A stretch of DNA of 64,000 bases from the NCBI RefSeq assembly GCF_013327855.1, contig NZ_JABUMX010000003.1:496001-560000 (forward strand). The letters run 5' to 3'. Positions 7,937-18,650 of this stretch are shown here, one piece after another; position 1 is the stretch's first letter, and every line of letters starts with the position of its first letter. The position numbers and the translations under genes were made by a program. This stretch comes from Phyllobacterium pellucidum (lineage in GTDB: Bacteria; Pseudomonadota; Alphaproteobacteria; Rhizobiales; Rhizobiaceae). Under the pieces are notes generated by a model that saw only the letters and a program-made list of their open reading frames with translations, had not been told where the DNA came from and did not search any database.

Positions 7937-9244
7937 CTAGAGAATGAAGCGCGAAAGATCGCTATTCTTGGCAAGGTCGCCGACGGTCTCGCGGACATAT
8001 TTGGCGTCGATCGTGTGTTCGGTCCCGGCTTTGTCCGGAGCCGAGAACGAAATCTCATCAAGGACACGCTCCATGACGGTTTGCAGCCGCCGCGCCCCGA
8101 TGTTCTCCACGGTAGAATTGAGGTCCACCGCGATATCGGCGAGCGCGTCGATGGCATCGTCCGTAATGTTGAGCGTCACGCCTTCCGTTTCCATCAATGC
8201 GATATACTGCTTCAGGAGGCTAGCCTCCGGCTCGGTCAGGATCTGGCGCATGTCATCGCGCGAAAGCGCGCTGAGCTCGACCCGGATCGGCAGACGCCCC
8301 TGCAATTCCGGCAAGAGGTCCGAGGGCTTTGCGACATGGAAAGCGCCCGAGGCGATGAACAGGATATGGTCGGTCTTGATCGGTCCATATTTGGTCGCAA
8401 CAGTTGTGCCCTCGACGAGCGGCAGCAGATCGCGCTGCACGCCTTCGCGGGAAACGCCCGCCCCGACGCCGCCGTCACGTGCGGCGATCTTGTCGATCTC
8501 GTCGAGGAAGACGATGCCGTCATCCTCTGCCGAACGCATTGCTTCCTTGGTGATCTGTTCCTGGTCGAGAAGCTTGTCCGACTCGTCATTGATTAGGACG
8601 CCGTAGGAATCCTTGACCGTGGTCTTCACAGTCTTGGTGCGACCGCCCATCGCCTTGCCAAGCATGTCGCTGAGGTTAAGCACGCCGATATTGGCGCCGG
8701 GCATGCCCGGCAGTTCAAAATTCGGCATGCCCGAGCCGGTTTCGGCGACCTCGACTTCGATTTCCTTGTCATCGATCAGGCCGTCGCGAAGTTTCTTGCG
8801 GAAGGAGTCGCGCGTTGCCGGGCTTGCCGTCTTGCCAACAAGGGCATCGAGGACACGCTCTTCGGCGTTGACGTGAGCGCGAGCCTTCACTTCTTCGCGC
8901 TTCTTCTCACGCACAAGGCCGATTGCGACCTCGACGAGATCACGGATGATCTGTTCCACGTCGCGGCCGACATAGCCGACTTCGGTAAATTTCGTGGCCT
9001 CGACCTTGATGAACGGTGCGCCGGCGAGCTTGGCAAGGCGGCGCGAGATTTCGGTTTTGCCGACGCCTGTCGGTCCGATCATCAGGATGTTCTTGGGCAT
9101 GACTTCTTCGCGCATCTGGCCCTCGAGCTGCTGGCGGCGCCAGCGGTTACGCAGGGCGATGGCAACGGCGCGTTTTGCGTCCTTCTGGCCGATGATGTAG
9201 CGATCGAGCTCAGAGACGATTTCACGGGGAGAAAATGTTGTCAT
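7937..9244 (-). CDS. hslU: ATP-dependent protease ATPase subunit HslU
   Basis: AAA+ unfoldase that feeds substrates into the HslV protease ring. The 435-residue protein has Walker [10 protein letters not shown] (57-65), the GYVGRDVE pore motif (about 89-96), Walker [12 protein letters not shown] and the C-terminal conserved tail that inserts into HslV. The start overlaps the stop of the acetyltransferase gene by 4 bp, so hslV, the acetyltransferase gene and hslU are co-transcribed and coupled. It is followed by a strong terminator. Confidence 0.98.
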   Translation of the reverse strand: MTTFSPREIVSELDRYIIGQKDAKRAVAIALRNRWRRQQLEGQMREEVMPKNILMIGPTGVGKTEISRRLAKLAGAPFIKVEATKFTEVGYVGRDVEQIIRDLVEVAIGLVREKKREEVKARAHVNAEERVLDALVGKTASPATRDSFRKKLRDGLIDDKEIEVEVAETGSGMPNFELPGMPGANIGVLNLSDMLGKAMGGRTKTVKTTVKDSYGVLINDESDKLLDQEQITKEAMRSAEDDGIVFLDEIDKIAARDGGVGAGVSREGVQRDLLPLVEGTTVATKYGPIKTDHILFIASGAFHVAKPSDLLPELQGRLPIRVELSALSRDDMRQILTEPEASLLKQYIALMETEGVTLNITDDAIDALADIAVDLNSTVENIGARRLQTVMERVLDEISFSAPDKAGTEHTIDAKYVRETVGDLAKNSDLSRFIL

Positions 9245-9777
9245 TGTATTCTCGTTTCATCTGAAGAAAGTTCAGGATTGTCGCGCGCCATCATGAGGGC
9301 GGGACCATAGATGGTTGTGCGGGTGTCGAAAGCGATAAAGCCTGCTTTCTTGTAAGCTTTGACCGCGTGGGCATTGGCCGGATCGGGATCGACGATCACC
9401 CGGGGCACGCCCTCTTCGAACAGGAGTGATACGAATTCGTCGAGGAGCCTCGGCCCGTGGCCCTGTCCGATCAGGTCGGGCTCGCCGATGAACTGGTCGA
9501 GACCGAGCGTTCCCGTCGGCTGATCCTGATAGGGATGATCGTCCTCCAGATGCGGATCATAGGTCTGCAGATAGCCGATCGCTTCGTCGCCAAGCATGAT
9601 GATGAAGGGTTCCACCGAAACGCTGTCCATGCTTTCCATGATCAAGGCCATTTCTTCATCGGGGCTCTTGCCCCACCACTTCGCCACATGCGGTTCCGCC
9701 AGCCACTCCATGATCATGTTGAGGTGGCGGGGCTCAACCGGAATGAAGCGGTAGTGATAGTGTGGCTCATTCGGCAT
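9241..9777 (-). CDS. GNAT acetyltransferase, AAC(6')-Ib-like
   Basis: The 178-residue protein starts [11 protein letters not shown]. The order of motifs follows the AAC(6')-Ib type of GNAT enzyme: EWL near residue 24, [29 protein letters not shown], the acetyl-CoA loop GQGHGP, then [19 protein letters not shown]. Related proteins also acylate siderophore or other amines, so aminoglycosides need not be the substrate. It overlaps hslV by 11 bp and hslU by 4 bp. This insertion between hslV and hslU is, to my knowledge, usual in the order. The ATG at 9777 was chosen because upstream residues would all lie inside hslV. Confidence 0.88.
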   Translation of the reverse strand: MPNEPHYHYRFIPVEPRHLNMIMEWLAEPHVAKWWGKSPDEEMALIMESMDSVSVEPFIIMLGDEAIGYLQTYDPHLEDDHPYQDQPTGTLGLDQFIGEPDLIGQGHGPRLLDEFVSLLFEEGVPRVIVDPDPANAHAVKAYKKAGFIAFDTRTTIYGPALMMARDNPELSSDETRIQ

Positions 9778-10321
9778 CGAGACTCTCGAGGGTAACGCTC
9801 GTATTGGTGAAAACGCAGATATCCGCGGCGATCTGCATGGCCTTGCGGGCAATTTCCTCGGCGCCAAGGTCGGTATCGGCAAGCGCACGCGCTGCCGCGA
9901 GGGCGTAATTGCCACCTGAACCGATGGCCATCACGCCGAATTCCGGCTCCAGCACATCGCCTGTTCCTGTAAGAGCGAGCGTAACCGATTTGTCCGCGAC
10001 AAGCATCATCGCCTCAAGGCGGCGCAGATAGCGGTCGGTTCGCCAGTCCTTGGCGAGCTCGACGCAGGCGCGCATCAGCTGGTCGGGATATTGTTCAAGC
10101 TTGCTTTCAAGCCGTTCGAGCAGGGTAAAGGCGTCTGCGGTGGCGCCGGCAAATCCGGCGATGACATTGCCCTTGCCGATGCGGCGCACCTTGCGTGCAT
10201 TGCCCTTCATGACCGTGTTGCCGAGGCTGACTTGTCCGTCACCGGCAATGACGACCTTGCCGTTCTTGCGAACCGTAACGATGGTCGTGCCATACATGGT
10301 GGAGGGATTGTGTTCTTGCAT
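9767..10321 (-). CDS. hslV: ATP-dependent protease peptidase subunit HslV
   Basis: Threonine peptidase of the two-tiered HslVU protease. The start [15 protein letters not shown] is preceded by AAGGAG and gives 184 residues. The catalytic N-terminal Thr of the mature protein is expected in TTIVTVRK after removal of a propeptide of about a dozen residues. GDGQVSLG, the Lys in MKGNARKVR and [14 protein letters not shown] are conserved family blocks. A longer frame to 10417 has no conserved sequence. First gene of the hslV-acetyltransferase-hslU operon, divergent from hisB. Confidence 0.97.
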   Translation of the reverse strand: MQEHNPSTMYGTTIVTVRKNGKVVIAGDGQVSLGNTVMKGNARKVRRIGKGNVIAGFAGATADAFTLLERLESKLEQYPDQLMRACVELAKDWRTDRYLRRLEAMMLVADKSVTLALTGTGDVLEPEFGVMAIGSGGNYALAAARALADTDLGAEEIARKAMQIAADICVFTNTSVTLESLDAE

Positions 10322-10388
10322 TGGGTTCTCCTTCAAGCAGGTCCGATTATGCTCCAATTGGCAGCAGATCGAACCCCTTCTGTGCCAC

Positions 10389-10418
10389 TTATGTATGACG
10401 CGGCCGCCGAAATGCAAA
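10389..10418 (-). promoter_or_regulatory. Candidate heat-shock-type promoter of hslV
   Basis: On the minus strand TTTGCA (10418-10413), 15-nt spacer, CATACATAA (10397-10389). It resembles the dnaK promoter of this window (CTTGCA, 16, CTTATATAG). The RpoH assignment is inferred from that similarity and from the gene's function. Confidence 0.35.
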
Positions 10419-10525
10419 TGCTGCCGGAATCTGCGCCATCAAAGCATTTGGAGATTCGCCGCCCATGTTCTAGAAGGCCACAATTGAAAGCCAGCTTGCG
10501 GATCCATGTGGCGGGAAAACAGTAG

Positions 10526-11134
10526 ATGAGCAGCCCTAACAAACGCACGGCAAAGATCGAGCGGACCACCAAGGAAACCTCGATTGCCGTATCGGTTAAT
10601 CTGGACGGTACCGGCACGTTCAACGTGGCAACGGGCGTCGGTTTCTTTGATCACATGCTGGAACAGCTCTCGCGCCATTCTCTGATCGACATGGACATCA
10701 AGGCGAATGGCGATCTTCACATCGACGATCACCACACCGTGGAGGATACGGGCATTGCCATCGGCCAGGCGATCGCCAAGGCTCTCGGCGACCGGCGCGG
10801 GATCAATCGTTATGCCTCGCTCGACCTTGCAATGGATGAGACGCTGACCAGAGCGGCGCTTGACGTTTCGGGCAGGCCGTTCCTCGTGTGGCAAGTCGAG
10901 TTCTCGGCACCGAAAATCGGCACATTCGATACTGAGCTTGTTCGCGAGTTCTTCCAGGCCCTGTCGCAGAATGCCGGCATCACCTTGCACGTAACGAACC
11001 TTTACGGTGCCAACAACCATCATATTGCCGAAACCTGTTTCAAGGCGGTGGCACGAACGTTACGTAACGCCATCGAAACCGATCCCAGGCAGAAGGACGC
11101 GATCCCTTCCACCAAGGGTACGCTCAACGGCTAG
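10526..11134 (+). CDS. hisB: Imidazoleglycerol-phosphate dehydratase
   Basis: Dehydrates imidazole-glycerol phosphate to imidazole-acetol phosphate in histidine synthesis. The 202-residue monofunctional type shows the duplicated metal-binding His/Glu motifs: [24 protein letters not shown], then [15 protein letters not shown]. Unlike E. coli HisB it lacks the phosphatase domain. First gene of the operon hisB-DUF2628-hisH-hisA-hisF-hisE-coaA, divergent from hslV. Confidence 0.98.
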   Translation: MSSPNKRTAKIERTTKETSIAVSVNLDGTGTFNVATGVGFFDHMLEQLSRHSLIDMDIKANGDLHIDDHHTVEDTGIAIGQAIAKALGDRRGINRYASLDLAMDETLTRAALDVSGRPFLVWQVEFSAPKIGTFDTELVREFFQALSQNAGITLHVTNLYGANNHHIAETCFKAVARTLRNAIETDPRQKDAIPSTKGTLNG

Positions 11135-11148
11135 CGGAGGTTTGGGTC

Positions 11149-11646
11149 ATGGCGAGCTTCCTGGTATTGACACCGCGACCAGACAATGGCGGGCGCAATG
11201 AGGACAAGACCGTCTTCATCCGCGACGGCTTTGCGTTTCTCGCGCTCCTTCTGCCTTTTGTGTGGCTGCTCTTTCACAGATTATGGTTCGAGGCGGCCAT
11301 GGTGCTTGCGGCCGGTGTCGCGATTTCGGCGGTCGGCAGCTATACGGGCCACGATGGAGCTGCCGGGCTGATCGGATTTCTGGTATCGCTGCTTGTTGGG
11401 CTGGAGGCGAACCATTGGCGCGCGGCCGCTCTTGAGCGGAGCGGCTTCGAACTTGCCGGCGTCGTCGATGCGCACAACGCAAGCGACGCCGAAACGATCT
11501 GGTTTCTCGGAACAGAGCGTTTCCGTCCGGTGCTCCCGGCTAAAAATCCCGTCCCGACCCCCGATACGCCGGGTTTCGCGGCGACGCCGCGTCCGGCACC
11601 GCTCGGCGGAATGGTCGGGCTCGTCAGCCATCGCGGAGAGAATTGA
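11149..11646 (+). CDS. DUF2628 family membrane protein in the his operon
   Basis: The 165-residue protein has two or three hydrophobic segments (about 29-46, 48-62, 67-84) and a Pro-rich C-terminal tail. I recognise it as DUF2628, a family of unknown function that sits between hisB and hisH in this order. It lies 14 bp behind hisB, and hisH follows almost immediately. Its position suggests co-regulation with histidine synthesis, but nothing in the sequence shows an enzymatic role. Confidence 0.8.
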   Translation: MASFLVLTPRPDNGGRNEDKTVFIRDGFAFLALLLPFVWLLFHRLWFEAAMVLAAGVAISAVGSYTGHDGAAGLIGFLVSLLVGLEANHWRAAALERSGFELAGVVDAHNASDAETIWFLGTERFRPVLPAKNPVPTPDTPGFAATPRPAPLGGMVGLVSHRGEN

Positions 11647-11648
11647 GC

Positions 11649-12299
11649 ATGCGCGTTGCCATCATCGACTATGGCTCCGGCAATCTCCGCTCGGCCACGA
11701 AGGCATTCGAGCGGGCATCGCGCGAAGCCGGAATAGGTGCGGAGATCGAACTCACAGCCGATGCTGATCGGGTGCTGGGCGCCGACCGCATCGTCCTGCC
11801 GGGCGTAGGGGCCTATGCCGATTGTCTCAAAGGTCTTGATGCCGTTCCCGGAATGATCGAGGCGATCCATGAAGTGGTGACGGACAAGGCGCGGCCGTTC
11901 CTTGGCATTTGCGTCGGCATGCAGCTCATGTCGTCGCGCGGGCTGGAGAAGACGATCTCCGTCGGGTTCGACTGGATCAAGGGTGATGTCCGCGAAATGG
12001 TCCCTTCCGATCCGGCGCTGAAAATCCCGCAAATTGGCTGGAACACCATCCGCCTGACGCGTCCGCACCCGCTCTTCGACGGAATCAGGACTGGGCCGGA
12101 AGGCCTTCACGCCTATTTCGTGCATTCCTATTTTCTCGATGCGGAACTTGAAAACGACGTGATCGCCGTTACCGACTACGGCGGCACCGTGACGGCTGCT
12201 GTTGCCAACGACAATATGGCGGGGACGCAGTTTCATCCGGAAAAGAGCCAGGCGCTCGGCCTGGCTCTCATCGCCAACTTTCTGAGGTGGAACCCGTGA
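11649..12299 (+). CDS. hisH: Imidazole glycerol phosphate synthase, glutaminase subunit
   Basis: Class I glutamine amidotransferase that supplies ammonia to HisF. The ATG at 11649 (216 residues) has GGAGAG upstream; a TTG at 11643 is less likely. The triad is visible: Cys88 in GICVGMQ, and His and Glu in TQFHPEKSQ near residue 200. The PGVGAY oxyanion strand is intact. The stop overlaps the hisA GTG start (GTGA). Confidence 0.97.
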   Translation: MRVAIIDYGSGNLRSATKAFERASREAGIGAEIELTADADRVLGADRIVLPGVGAYADCLKGLDAVPGMIEAIHEVVTDKARPFLGICVGMQLMSSRGLEKTISVGFDWIKGDVREMVPSDPALKIPQIGWNTIRLTRPHPLFDGIRTGPEGLHAYFVHSYFLDAELENDVIAVTDYGGTVTAAVANDNMAGTQFHPEKSQALGLALIANFLRWNP

Positions 12300-13039
12300 T
12301 ACTGTTTCCGGCAATCGATCTCAAAGACGGGCAATGCGTGCGCTTGAGGCTCGGCGATATGGAGCAGGCGACCGTTTACAATACGGACCCGGCGGCGCAG
12401 GCGAAGGAATTCGAGGACCAGGGCTTCGAGTGGTTGCACGTGGTTGACCTCAACGGCGCCTTTGCTGGCCAGTCCGTCAACGGCGCGGCGGTCGAATCCA
12501 TCCTCAAGGCGACCAAAAATCCTGTCCAACTCGGCGGCGGCATCCGCACGATCGCGCACATCGAGTCGTGGCTGGCAAAGGGCCTTGCGCGTGTCATCCT
12601 CGGTACCGTCGCCGTTCGCGATCCCGCACTGGTTATCGAAGCCTGTAAAACGTTCCCCGGCAAGATTGCCGTCGGCATCGATGCCAAGGGTGGCAAGGTT
12701 GCGGTCGAAGGCTGGGCGGAAGCATCGACGCTTGGCGTGATTGAACTTGCGAAGAAGTTCGAGGGTGCGGGCGTTGCCGCGATCATCTACACGGATATCG
12801 ATCGCGACGGCGTTCTTGCCGGCATCAATTGGGAATCGACGCTGCAACTGGCCGAAGCAGTGTCCATACCAGTCATTGCTTCGGGCGGCCTTGCCTCGAT
12901 CGCCGATATCGTGCGCATGACCATGCCCGATGCCGCACGGCTCGAAGGCGCGATTTCCGGGCGTGCACTTTACGACGGCCGCATTGATCCGGCGGAAGCG
13001 CTGACGGTGCTTCGGCAAGCAAGGGAGCGCGCCGCATGA
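12296..13039 (+). CDS. hisA: ProFAR isomerase (phosphoribosylformimino-5-aminoimidazole carboxamide ribotide isomerase)
   Basis: TIM-barrel isomerase of histidine synthesis (Amadori rearrangement). I chose the GTG at 12296, giving 247 residues starting [12 protein letters not shown] and a 4-bp overlap with hisH; a GTG at 12287 adds three residues. The catalytic Asp of PAIDLKDG and the second Asp in [10 protein letters not shown] are present, as are both phosphate-binding glycine loops ([15 protein letters not shown]). It overlaps hisF by 4 bp. Confidence 0.96.
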   Translation: MILFPAIDLKDGQCVRLRLGDMEQATVYNTDPAAQAKEFEDQGFEWLHVVDLNGAFAGQSVNGAAVESILKATKNPVQLGGGIRTIAHIESWLAKGLARVILGTVAVRDPALVIEACKTFPGKIAVGIDAKGGKVAVEGWAEASTLGVIELAKKFEGAGVAAIIYTDIDRDGVLAGINWESTLQLAEAVSIPVIASGGLASIADIVRMTMPDAARLEGAISGRALYDGRIDPAEALTVLRQARERAA

Positions 13040-13821
13040 CCCTTAAGGCCCGGGTTATTCCCTGCCTCGACGTCAAGGACGGACGTGTGGTCAAGGGCGT
13101 CAATTTTGTCGATCTGATCGACGCCGGCGATCCGGTGGAGGCAGCCAAGGCCTATGACGCGGCGGGCGCCGATGAGCTTTGCTTTCTCGATATTACCGCC
13201 TCCTCGGACAATCGCGAGACGATTTTCGATGTGGTAGCCCGCACGGCCGAGCAGTGCTTCATGCCGCTGACGGTGGGCGGGGGCGTACGTACCGTTGCCG
13301 ACATCCGCAAGCTGCTGCTTGCCGGGGCTGACAAGGTTTCGATCAACACAGCCGCTGTCAACAATCCCGAATTCATTGCCGAGGCGGCTGACAAGTTCGG
13401 CAATCAATGCATCGTCGTTGCCATCGACGCAAAGAAAGTATCAGGCGAAGGCGAGGCGGACCGCTGGGAAATCTTCACCCACGGCGGCAGGCAAGCCACA
13501 GGCATTGATGCAGTGGACTTTGCCCGCAGGGTCGTCGATCTCGGCGCCGGCGAAATTCTGTTGACCTCGATGGACCGGGATGGCTCGAAGATCGGCTACG
13601 ACATTCCGGTCACGCGCGCCATTGCCGATGCGGTCAAGGTTCCCGTCATCGCATCGGGAGGGGTCGGCAATCTCGACCATATGGTCGAAGGCATACGCGA
13701 AGGTCATGCCTCCGCCGTCCTTGCGGCATCCATTTTCCACTTCGGCACGTATTCGATTGGCGAAGCCAAGGTCCACATGGCGGCAGCGGGTATTCCGATG
13801 CGCCTTGATCCCATCCGCTGA
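13036..13821 (+). CDS. hisF: Imidazole glycerol phosphate synthase, cyclase subunit
   Basis: TIM-barrel cyclase that joins PRFAR and ammonia from HisH into imidazole-glycerol phosphate and AICAR. The 261-residue protein carries the catalytic Asp in [10 protein letters not shown] and the second in SMDRDGSK, and the phosphate loops VGGGVRT and ASGGVGN. The ATG overlaps the hisA stop (ATGA). Confidence 0.98.
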   Translation: MTLKARVIPCLDVKDGRVVKGVNFVDLIDAGDPVEAAKAYDAAGADELCFLDITASSDNRETIFDVVARTAEQCFMPLTVGGGVRTVADIRKLLLAGADKVSINTAAVNNPEFIAEAADKFGNQCIVVAIDAKKVSGEGEADRWEIFTHGGRQATGIDAVDFARRVVDLGAGEILLTSMDRDGSKIGYDIPVTRAIADAVKVPVIASGGVGNLDHMVEGIREGHASAVLAASIFHFGTYSIGEAKVHMAAAGIPMRLDPIR

Positions 13822-13834
13822 GTGGAGACAACCC

Positions 13835-14158
13835 ATGAGTTCATTTACCCTTAGTGACCTCGAACGCATCGTCGCAGAGCGTGCCGCCTCCGCCGATGCC
13901 GGATCCTATACGGCAAGCCTCTACGCCAAGGGCATAGGCAAGGCCAGCCAGAAGCTTGGTGAAGAGGCGGTAGAAACCGTGATCGCGGCTGTCTCCGGCG
14001 ATGCCAAGGGGATTGTTTCGGAGAGTGCTGATTTGCTCTATCATCTTGTCGTTGTTCTTGGAATCTCGGGCATCAAGCTTGACGACGTGCTTGCCGAGCT
14101 CGAACGGCGGACGGCGCAAACCGGGCTTGAGGAAAAAGCCGCGCGCGGGCAGGGTTGA
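13835..14158 (+). CDS. hisE: Phosphoribosyl-ATP pyrophosphatase
   Basis: Removes pyrophosphate from PR-ATP, the second step of histidine synthesis. The ATG at 13835 has GGAG upstream and gives 107 residues with the all-alpha MazG-like metal motif [13 protein letters not shown] and [14 protein letters not shown]. It is a stand-alone HisE, not fused to HisI. It lies 13 bp after hisF and 47 bp before coaA. Confidence 0.97.
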   Translation: MSSFTLSDLERIVAERAASADAGSYTASLYAKGIGKASQKLGEEAVETVIAAVSGDAKGIVSESADLLYHLVVVLGISGIKLDDVLAELERRTAQTGLEEKAARGQG

Positions 14159-14205
14159 TCGTGTTCCGTTCTTCGACGAGCGAACGGCAGAGGGAAGGGG
14201 AAGTC

Positions 14206-15162
14206 ATGGACCAATTGGCACCCAGCGAGTTTTCGCCTTACCGCTTCTACAGTGCGGAGCGATGGGCGGAGTTTCGTGCCGATACGCCCATGACGCTGAC
14301 TTACGACGAGATCAAGCGGTTGCGTTCGCTGAACGACCCGATTGATCTCGATGAAGTTACGCGCATCTACCTGTCGCTTTCACGCTTGCTGTCGGCCCAT
14401 GTCGAGGCGAGCCAGCTTCTGTTCTACCAGCGTCGCCGGTTTCTCAACACCAGCGAATCCTTCAAGACCCCGTTTATTATTGGCATTGCGGGATCGGTCG
14501 CGGTTGGCAAATCCACGACGGCACGCGTATTGAAGGAATTGCTGGCGCGTTGGCCGTCGAGCCCGAAAGTCGATCTCGTCACGACCGACGGTTTTCTCTA
14601 TCCAAACGAGGTGCTTCGCGCTAAAGGCCTGATGGAACGCAAGGGTTTTCCCGAAAGCTATGATGTCGGCATGGTCCTACGCTTTCTCTCGTCGATCAAG
14701 GCTGGCCAGCGCAACGTCAACGCGCCGCTCTATTCGCATTTGACCTACGACGTCCTGCCCGGGCAATTTCAGACCGTCGATGCACCCGACATCCTGATTT
14801 TTGAAGGCATCAACGTTTTGCAGGTTCGCGACCTGCCGGAGGATGGCAAAATGGTGCCGTTCGTCTCCGATTTCTTCGATTTCTCGATCTATATCGATGC
14901 CGATGAAGAGCAGATCCACAAATGGTACATCAGCCGTTTCATGCGGCTGCGCGAGACTGCATTCCGCGATCCGACGTCGTTCTTCCATCGTTATTCCACG
15001 ATCTCAGAAGATGCGGCGCGCGCCATCGGCGAAAGCCTCTGGGCCAATATCAACCTCAAGAACCTGCGTGAGAACATACTGCCGACACGACCCCGTGCCG
15101 ATCTTATCCTGCGCAAGGGCGACAATCATTTGATCGAGGAAGTTGCGCTCAGGAAGCTGTGA
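14206..15162 (+). CDS. coaA: Type I pantothenate kinase
   Basis: Phosphorylates pantothenate, the rate-limiting step of CoA synthesis. The ATG at 14206 follows an AAGGGGAAG ribosome site and gives 318 residues; the frame is open to 14155 without a better start. P-loop GSVAVGKST at 96-104, TTDGFLYPN and FEGINVLQ are family hallmarks. It ends the his operon and overlaps the end of convergent alkB by 14 bp. Confidence 0.97.
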   Translation: MDQLAPSEFSPYRFYSAERWAEFRADTPMTLTYDEIKRLRSLNDPIDLDEVTRIYLSLSRLLSAHVEASQLLFYQRRRFLNTSESFKTPFIIGIAGSVAVGKSTTARVLKELLARWPSSPKVDLVTTDGFLYPNEVLRAKGLMERKGFPESYDVGMVLRFLSSIKAGQRNVNAPLYSHLTYDVLPGQFQTVDAPDILIFEGINVLQVRDLPEDGKMVPFVSDFFDFSIYIDADEEQIHKWYISRFMRLRETAFRDPTSFFHRYSTISEDAARAIGESLWANINLKNLRENILPTRPRADLILRKGDNHLIEEVALRKL

Positions 15163-15763
15163 CCCGGCGAAGCGTGAGGTTGATGCGGCCCGTGCCCTTG
15201 AGCAGCATCGACGTTCCGGGATAAATCCGGTCGACACCATGATAGGCGAGGCGACCCTCGCCGCCGAGCACAATGACATCACCGCTCGATAAACGCAGCG
15301 ACTGCGTCTTATCGGTTCGTTTTGTGCCGCCGAAGCGGAACTGGCAGGCATCGCCAAGCGAAACCGAAACGACGGGCGCGTTGAGATTTTGCTCATCGCG
15401 ATCCTGGTGCTGTCCCATCTTGGCGGTGTTCGCATAGAAATTCACCAGACAGGCTTCGGGCGGCATCGGGAATTCCGAGATATGATGCCAGAGCTGTTGC
15501 AGGCGCTCGGGAATAGGTGGCCAAGGTTCCCCAGTAATCGGATGCACAGGCTGGTAGCGATAGCCGCGCTCCTTGTCCGTAACCCAGCCGAGCGCGCCGC
15601 AATTGGTCATGCGCACGCTCATCTCCTTGCCGGTTTTCGGCATTGCCGGAACATAAAGCGGCGCCTGTGCAACCACCGCCCTGATATCCTCAACCAATGC
15701 GGCCTGCGCCGCCTGATCAAAATAATCGGGATAATAGCGAATTCCAGGTGCCAGCAGGATCAT
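15149..15763 (-). CDS. alkB: Alpha-ketoglutarate-dependent dioxygenase AlkB
   Basis: Direct reversal of N-alkyl damage in DNA/RNA by Fe(II)/2-oxoglutarate oxidation. The 204-residue protein has the metal triad H119-x-D121 (MGQHQDRDE) and H175 (RLAYHGVDR), with the 2-oxoglutarate-binding Arg193 in RINLTLRR. No ada-type regulator is adjacent. Its 3' end overlaps the end of coaA on the opposite strand by 14 bp. Confidence 0.94.
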   Translation of the reverse strand: MILLAPGIRYYPDYFDQAAQAALVEDIRAVVAQAPLYVPAMPKTGKEMSVRMTNCGALGWVTDKERGYRYQPVHPITGEPWPPIPERLQQLWHHISEFPMPPEACLVNFYANTAKMGQHQDRDEQNLNAPVVSVSLGDACQFRFGGTKRTDKTQSLRLSSGDVIVLGGEGRLAYHGVDRIYPGTSMLLKGTGRINLTLRRVTAS

Positions 15764-15820
15764 CGTTTTGAATGCAAAGCTTGCCGGCCCGGCAGGACCG
15801 GGCCGTGCCTAGTGAAAGGG

Positions 15821-16279
15821 TTATTTGAGTTCAGGAATGCGCAGCACCTGGCCCGGATAAATCTTGTCCGGATGGGTGAGCATCGGCTTGTTGGCCTCGA
15901 AAATAAGCGTGTTTTTGGCGCCCTTGCCCTTGCCATACTGGGCTTCGGCGATCTTCCAGAGATTGTCGCCCTTCTTGACCGTATAGAACACCGGGGCCTT
16001 TTCAATCGATCCCGTCGGCGCATTGTCGATCTTGAGCTCGTCGGTTTCGACCTTGGAAATGCCAAGGGAATTGCCAACGGCGATAATCGCCTTTTCGAGA
16101 ATTTCCTGGTTGGTCACATTTCCCTTGAGAACGGCCTTGTCGCCCTGAACCAAGACCTCGACATTTTCGGTACCGAGCTCGTGGGAGTCGAGCTCCTTCT
16201 TCAGATCTTCGGCCTTTGGCTCGTCGTCGCCGATACCGATCTTCTTGCCTACGGATTTAACGAAATCAAACAGTCCCAT
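15821..16279 (-). CDS. kbp: BON-LysM protein (Kbp/YgaU-like)
   Basis: The 152-residue protein starts MGLFDFVKSVGKKIG with AGGAG six bases upstream. After the N-terminal segment come a BON domain (about 28-80, VLVQGDKAVLKGNV) and a C-terminal LysM domain (about 98-148, VFYTVKKGDNLWKIAE). The architecture matches E. coli Kbp (YgaU), a potassium-binding protein; there is no signal peptide. Function by homology only; peptidoglycan binding is an alternative. Confidence 0.85.
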   Translation of the reverse strand: MGLFDFVKSVGKKIGIGDDEPKAEDLKKELDSHELGTENVEVLVQGDKAVLKGNVTNQEILEKAIIAVGNSLGISKVETDELKIDNAPTGSIEKAPVFYTVKKGDNLWKIAEAQYGKGKGAKNTLIFEANKPMLTHPDKIYPGQVLRIPELK

Positions 16280-16398
16280 AACTGGCTCCTGATAATTGTT
16301 CAAACCGACATATGCAGTTGTGACATTCCGTGAAGGACTTGAAAAGGCTAGAAAATCACCCGAGCAGATTATAGCGTCGGGTATTGGCGACCAGGACT

Positions 16399-16836
16399 CT
16401 AGTCGCCGGATACCCTGCCACGCATCTTCTTTACGTCGGAACGGCCGGACTTCGCCTTGAGGCGACGCTCGATCGAACCTTTCGTGGGCCTCGTCTTCTT
16501 GCGCGGTGGCGGCGGCGGCTCGGCCGCCTTGGCGATCAGCGCAACCATCCGCTCGCGCGCATCTTCCCGGTTGCGCTCCTGCGTGCGGAAGCGGCTTGCC
16601 TCGATGAGAATATCACCGTCCTTCGTCGCGCGCTGACCGGCAAGTTTGAGGAGCCGTGCGAAGACTTCGTCGGGCAGGCCCGCATTCGCCGCAAGAAAGC
16701 GAAGCTGTACGGCGGTCGAAACTTTGTTGACATTCTGGCCGCCTGGTCCAGCCGAGCGAATGAAGCTCTCCTCCAGATCGCTTTCATCGATCCAGATCCG
16801 GTTGGTGATTTTGATCCGGGTGCGGCTCTCTTCCAT
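16399..16836 (-). CDS. arfB: Peptidyl-tRNA hydrolase ArfB (stalled-ribosome rescue)
   Basis: Hydrolyses peptidyl-tRNA on non-stop ribosomes. The chosen ATG at 16836 gives 145 residues (E. coli: 140). The GGQ motif is at 32-34 (GPGGQNVNK), followed by FRTQERNRE and a basic Arg/Lys-rich tail that enters the mRNA channel. The short length excludes full release factors RF1/RF2. The ribosome site is weak; an upstream in-frame ATG at 16887 is possible. Confidence 0.93.
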   Translation of the reverse strand: MEESRTRIKITNRIWIDESDLEESFIRSAGPGGQNVNKVSTAVQLRFLAANAGLPDEVFARLLKLAGQRATKDGDILIEASRFRTQERNREDARERMVALIAKAAEPPPPPRKKTRPTKGSIERRLKAKSGRSDVKKMRGRVSGD

Positions 16837-16887
16837 GCCAGATTGGTAACCCAATCTTTGATTCGCGCAAAGCTGCATGAAATGCAA

Positions 16888-16912
16888 AGAGCCCCGCCGC
16901 GGGCGGGGCTCT
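16888..16912 (-). terminator. Terminator of pckA
   Basis: Stem AGAGCCCCGCC / GGCGGGGCTCT with a tiny loop, followed on the minus strand by TTTGCATTT. It lies 16 bp past the pckA stop; the U-run is imperfect. Confidence 0.75.
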
Positions 16913-16927
16913 TAACAATTGTCTGGC

Positions 16928-18541
16928 CTATTCTGCGGCGACCGGCATATGCGGCGCGGCAGCCCTGATATCGCTATCCACGTGGCTTTCGAATTTGCCG
17001 AAGTTGCGAACGAACATATCGACAAGTTTCATCGCCTGAGCATCATAGGCTGCCTTGTCGGCCCAGGTCGAGCGCGGATCGAGGATCGACTGATCGACGC
17101 CTGGCACGGAAACCGGCACGTCGAAGCCAAAGTTCGGATCCGTGCGGAACTCGACGTTCTTCAAGGAACCATCGAGCGCTGCTGAGAGAAGCGCCCGCGT
17201 CGCCTTGATCGGCATGCGTTTGCCGGTACCGTAGGCGCCGCCAGTCCAGCCGGTATTGACCAACCAACAATCGACGTCGTGCTCGGCAATGAGTTCGCGC
17301 AGCAGGTTGCCGTATTCCGAAGGATGGCGCGGCATGAACGGCGCGCCGAAGCAAGTGGAGAAGGTCGCCTCCGGCTCGGTGACCCCACGCTCCGTGCCCG
17401 CGACTTTGGCGGTATAGCCGGAGAGGAAGTGGTACATCGCCTGCGCCGGCGTCAGTTTTGCGATGGGAGGCATGACGCCGAACGCATCGGCGGTCAGCAT
17501 GATGATATTCTTCGGATGGCTCGCCTTGCCTGTCTTCGATGCATTCGGAATGAAGTCGAGTGGATAGGCGCAGCGTGTGTTCTCGGTCAGCGAACCGTCA
17601 TTAAAGTCGGGCTGACGGCTTGCGTCCAAAACGACGTTCTCGAGAACGGTGCCGAAGCGCTGCGTCGTCGCGTAGATCTCGGGCTCCGCTTCGGCGGACA
17701 GACGGATCGTCTTGGCATAGCAGCCACCTTCGAAGTTGAAGACGCCGTGCTCGCCCCAGCCATGTTCGTCGTCGCCGATCAGCGTGCGCGAAGGATCAGC
17801 CGACAGCGTGGTCTTCCCGGTGCCGGAGAGGCCGAAGAATACGGCGGTATCGCCATCAGGACCCTCATTGGCGGAACAGTGCATCGGCATTACCCCCTTG
17901 GCGGGAAGAATATAGTTCAATGCCGTGAAGACAGATTTCTTCATCTCCCCCGCATAGGCCGATCCGCCGATGAGAACGATGAGGCGATTGAGGTCGACAG
18001 CGATGACCGTTTCCGTCCGCGTGCCATGGCGCGCGGGATCGGCACGGAATGACGGCAGGTCGATAATCGTCATTTGCGGCACGAAGCTCGTGAGCCTGTC
18101 GCGATCGGGACGGATCAGCAGATTGCGGATGAACAGGGAATGCCAGGCAAACTCGGTGATGACGCGGGTGTTGAGCTTGTAGTCGTCATCGGCGCCGCCG
18201 ACGAGATCCTGAACGAAGAGTTCCTTGCCTTTCGCCTGCTCCATGAAGTCGGCATAGAGCAATTCGAACTTTTCCGGTGAAATCGGCGCGTTGTTATCCC
18301 ACCAGACATGTGCTTCGGTCGAACTGTCGCGCACGACGAACTTGTCTTTCGGCGAGCGTCCCGTGTGCTGACCGGTCCGGGCCACCAACGCACCCTGGGC
18401 GGTTAGCTGTGCTTCGCCGCGGCGTACGACTTCTTCATAAAGTTCAGCTGCTTCGAGGTTGTAATAAACCGCCGAAAGTTCCTTCAAGCCTGAGTTGCCG
18501 AGCGCGATTGACGCGTTGTGGATACCGGTTTCTCTAGTCAT
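16928..18541 (-). CDS. pckA: Phosphoenolpyruvate carboxykinase (ATP)
   Basis: Gluconeogenic conversion of oxaloacetate to PEP with ATP. The 537-residue protein has the kinase P-loop GLSGTGKTT at 237-245, the metal-binding DDEHGW segment and the [14 protein letters not shown] substrate loop near 55-68. It is divergent from chvI. The shared 296-bp region contains CG-centred AT-rich palindromes next to pckA that look like operators of a LacI-type regulator; rhizobial pckA is known to be carbon-regulated. Confidence 0.98.
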   Translation of the reverse strand: MTRETGIHNASIALGNSGLKELSAVYYNLEAAELYEEVVRRGEAQLTAQGALVARTGQHTGRSPKDKFVVRDSSTEAHVWWDNNAPISPEKFELLYADFMEQAKGKELFVQDLVGGADDDYKLNTRVITEFAWHSLFIRNLLIRPDRDRLTSFVPQMTIIDLPSFRADPARHGTRTETVIAVDLNRLIVLIGGSAYAGEMKKSVFTALNYILPAKGVMPMHCSANEGPDGDTAVFFGLSGTGKTTLSADPSRTLIGDDEHGWGEHGVFNFEGGCYAKTIRLSAEAEPEIYATTQRFGTVLENVVLDASRQPDFNDGSLTENTRCAYPLDFIPNASKTGKASHPKNIIMLTADAFGVMPPIAKLTPAQAMYHFLSGYTAKVAGTERGVTEPEATFSTCFGAPFMPRHPSEYGNLLRELIAEHDVDCWLVNTGWTGGAYGTGKRMPIKATRALLSAALDGSLKNVEFRTDPNFGFDVPVSVPGVDQSILDPRSTWADKAAYDAQAMKLVDMFVRNFGKFESHVDSDIRAAAPHMPVAAE

Positions 18542-18650
18542 GTGTCCGCCGTTGTTAGGGTCAATAGATGCATTCGCCGCATTCTTGCATCATCATACAA
18601 GAACGCGGCTACGTCTCGTCAAAAGCAGAAAAATTGAATAGTTTCAAATA

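Noticed and set aside
15149..15162. Overlap of coaA and alkB 3' ends as a possible antisense regulatory device
   Set aside because: A 14-bp convergent overlap is ordinary in compact genomes, with nothing else to support regulation.
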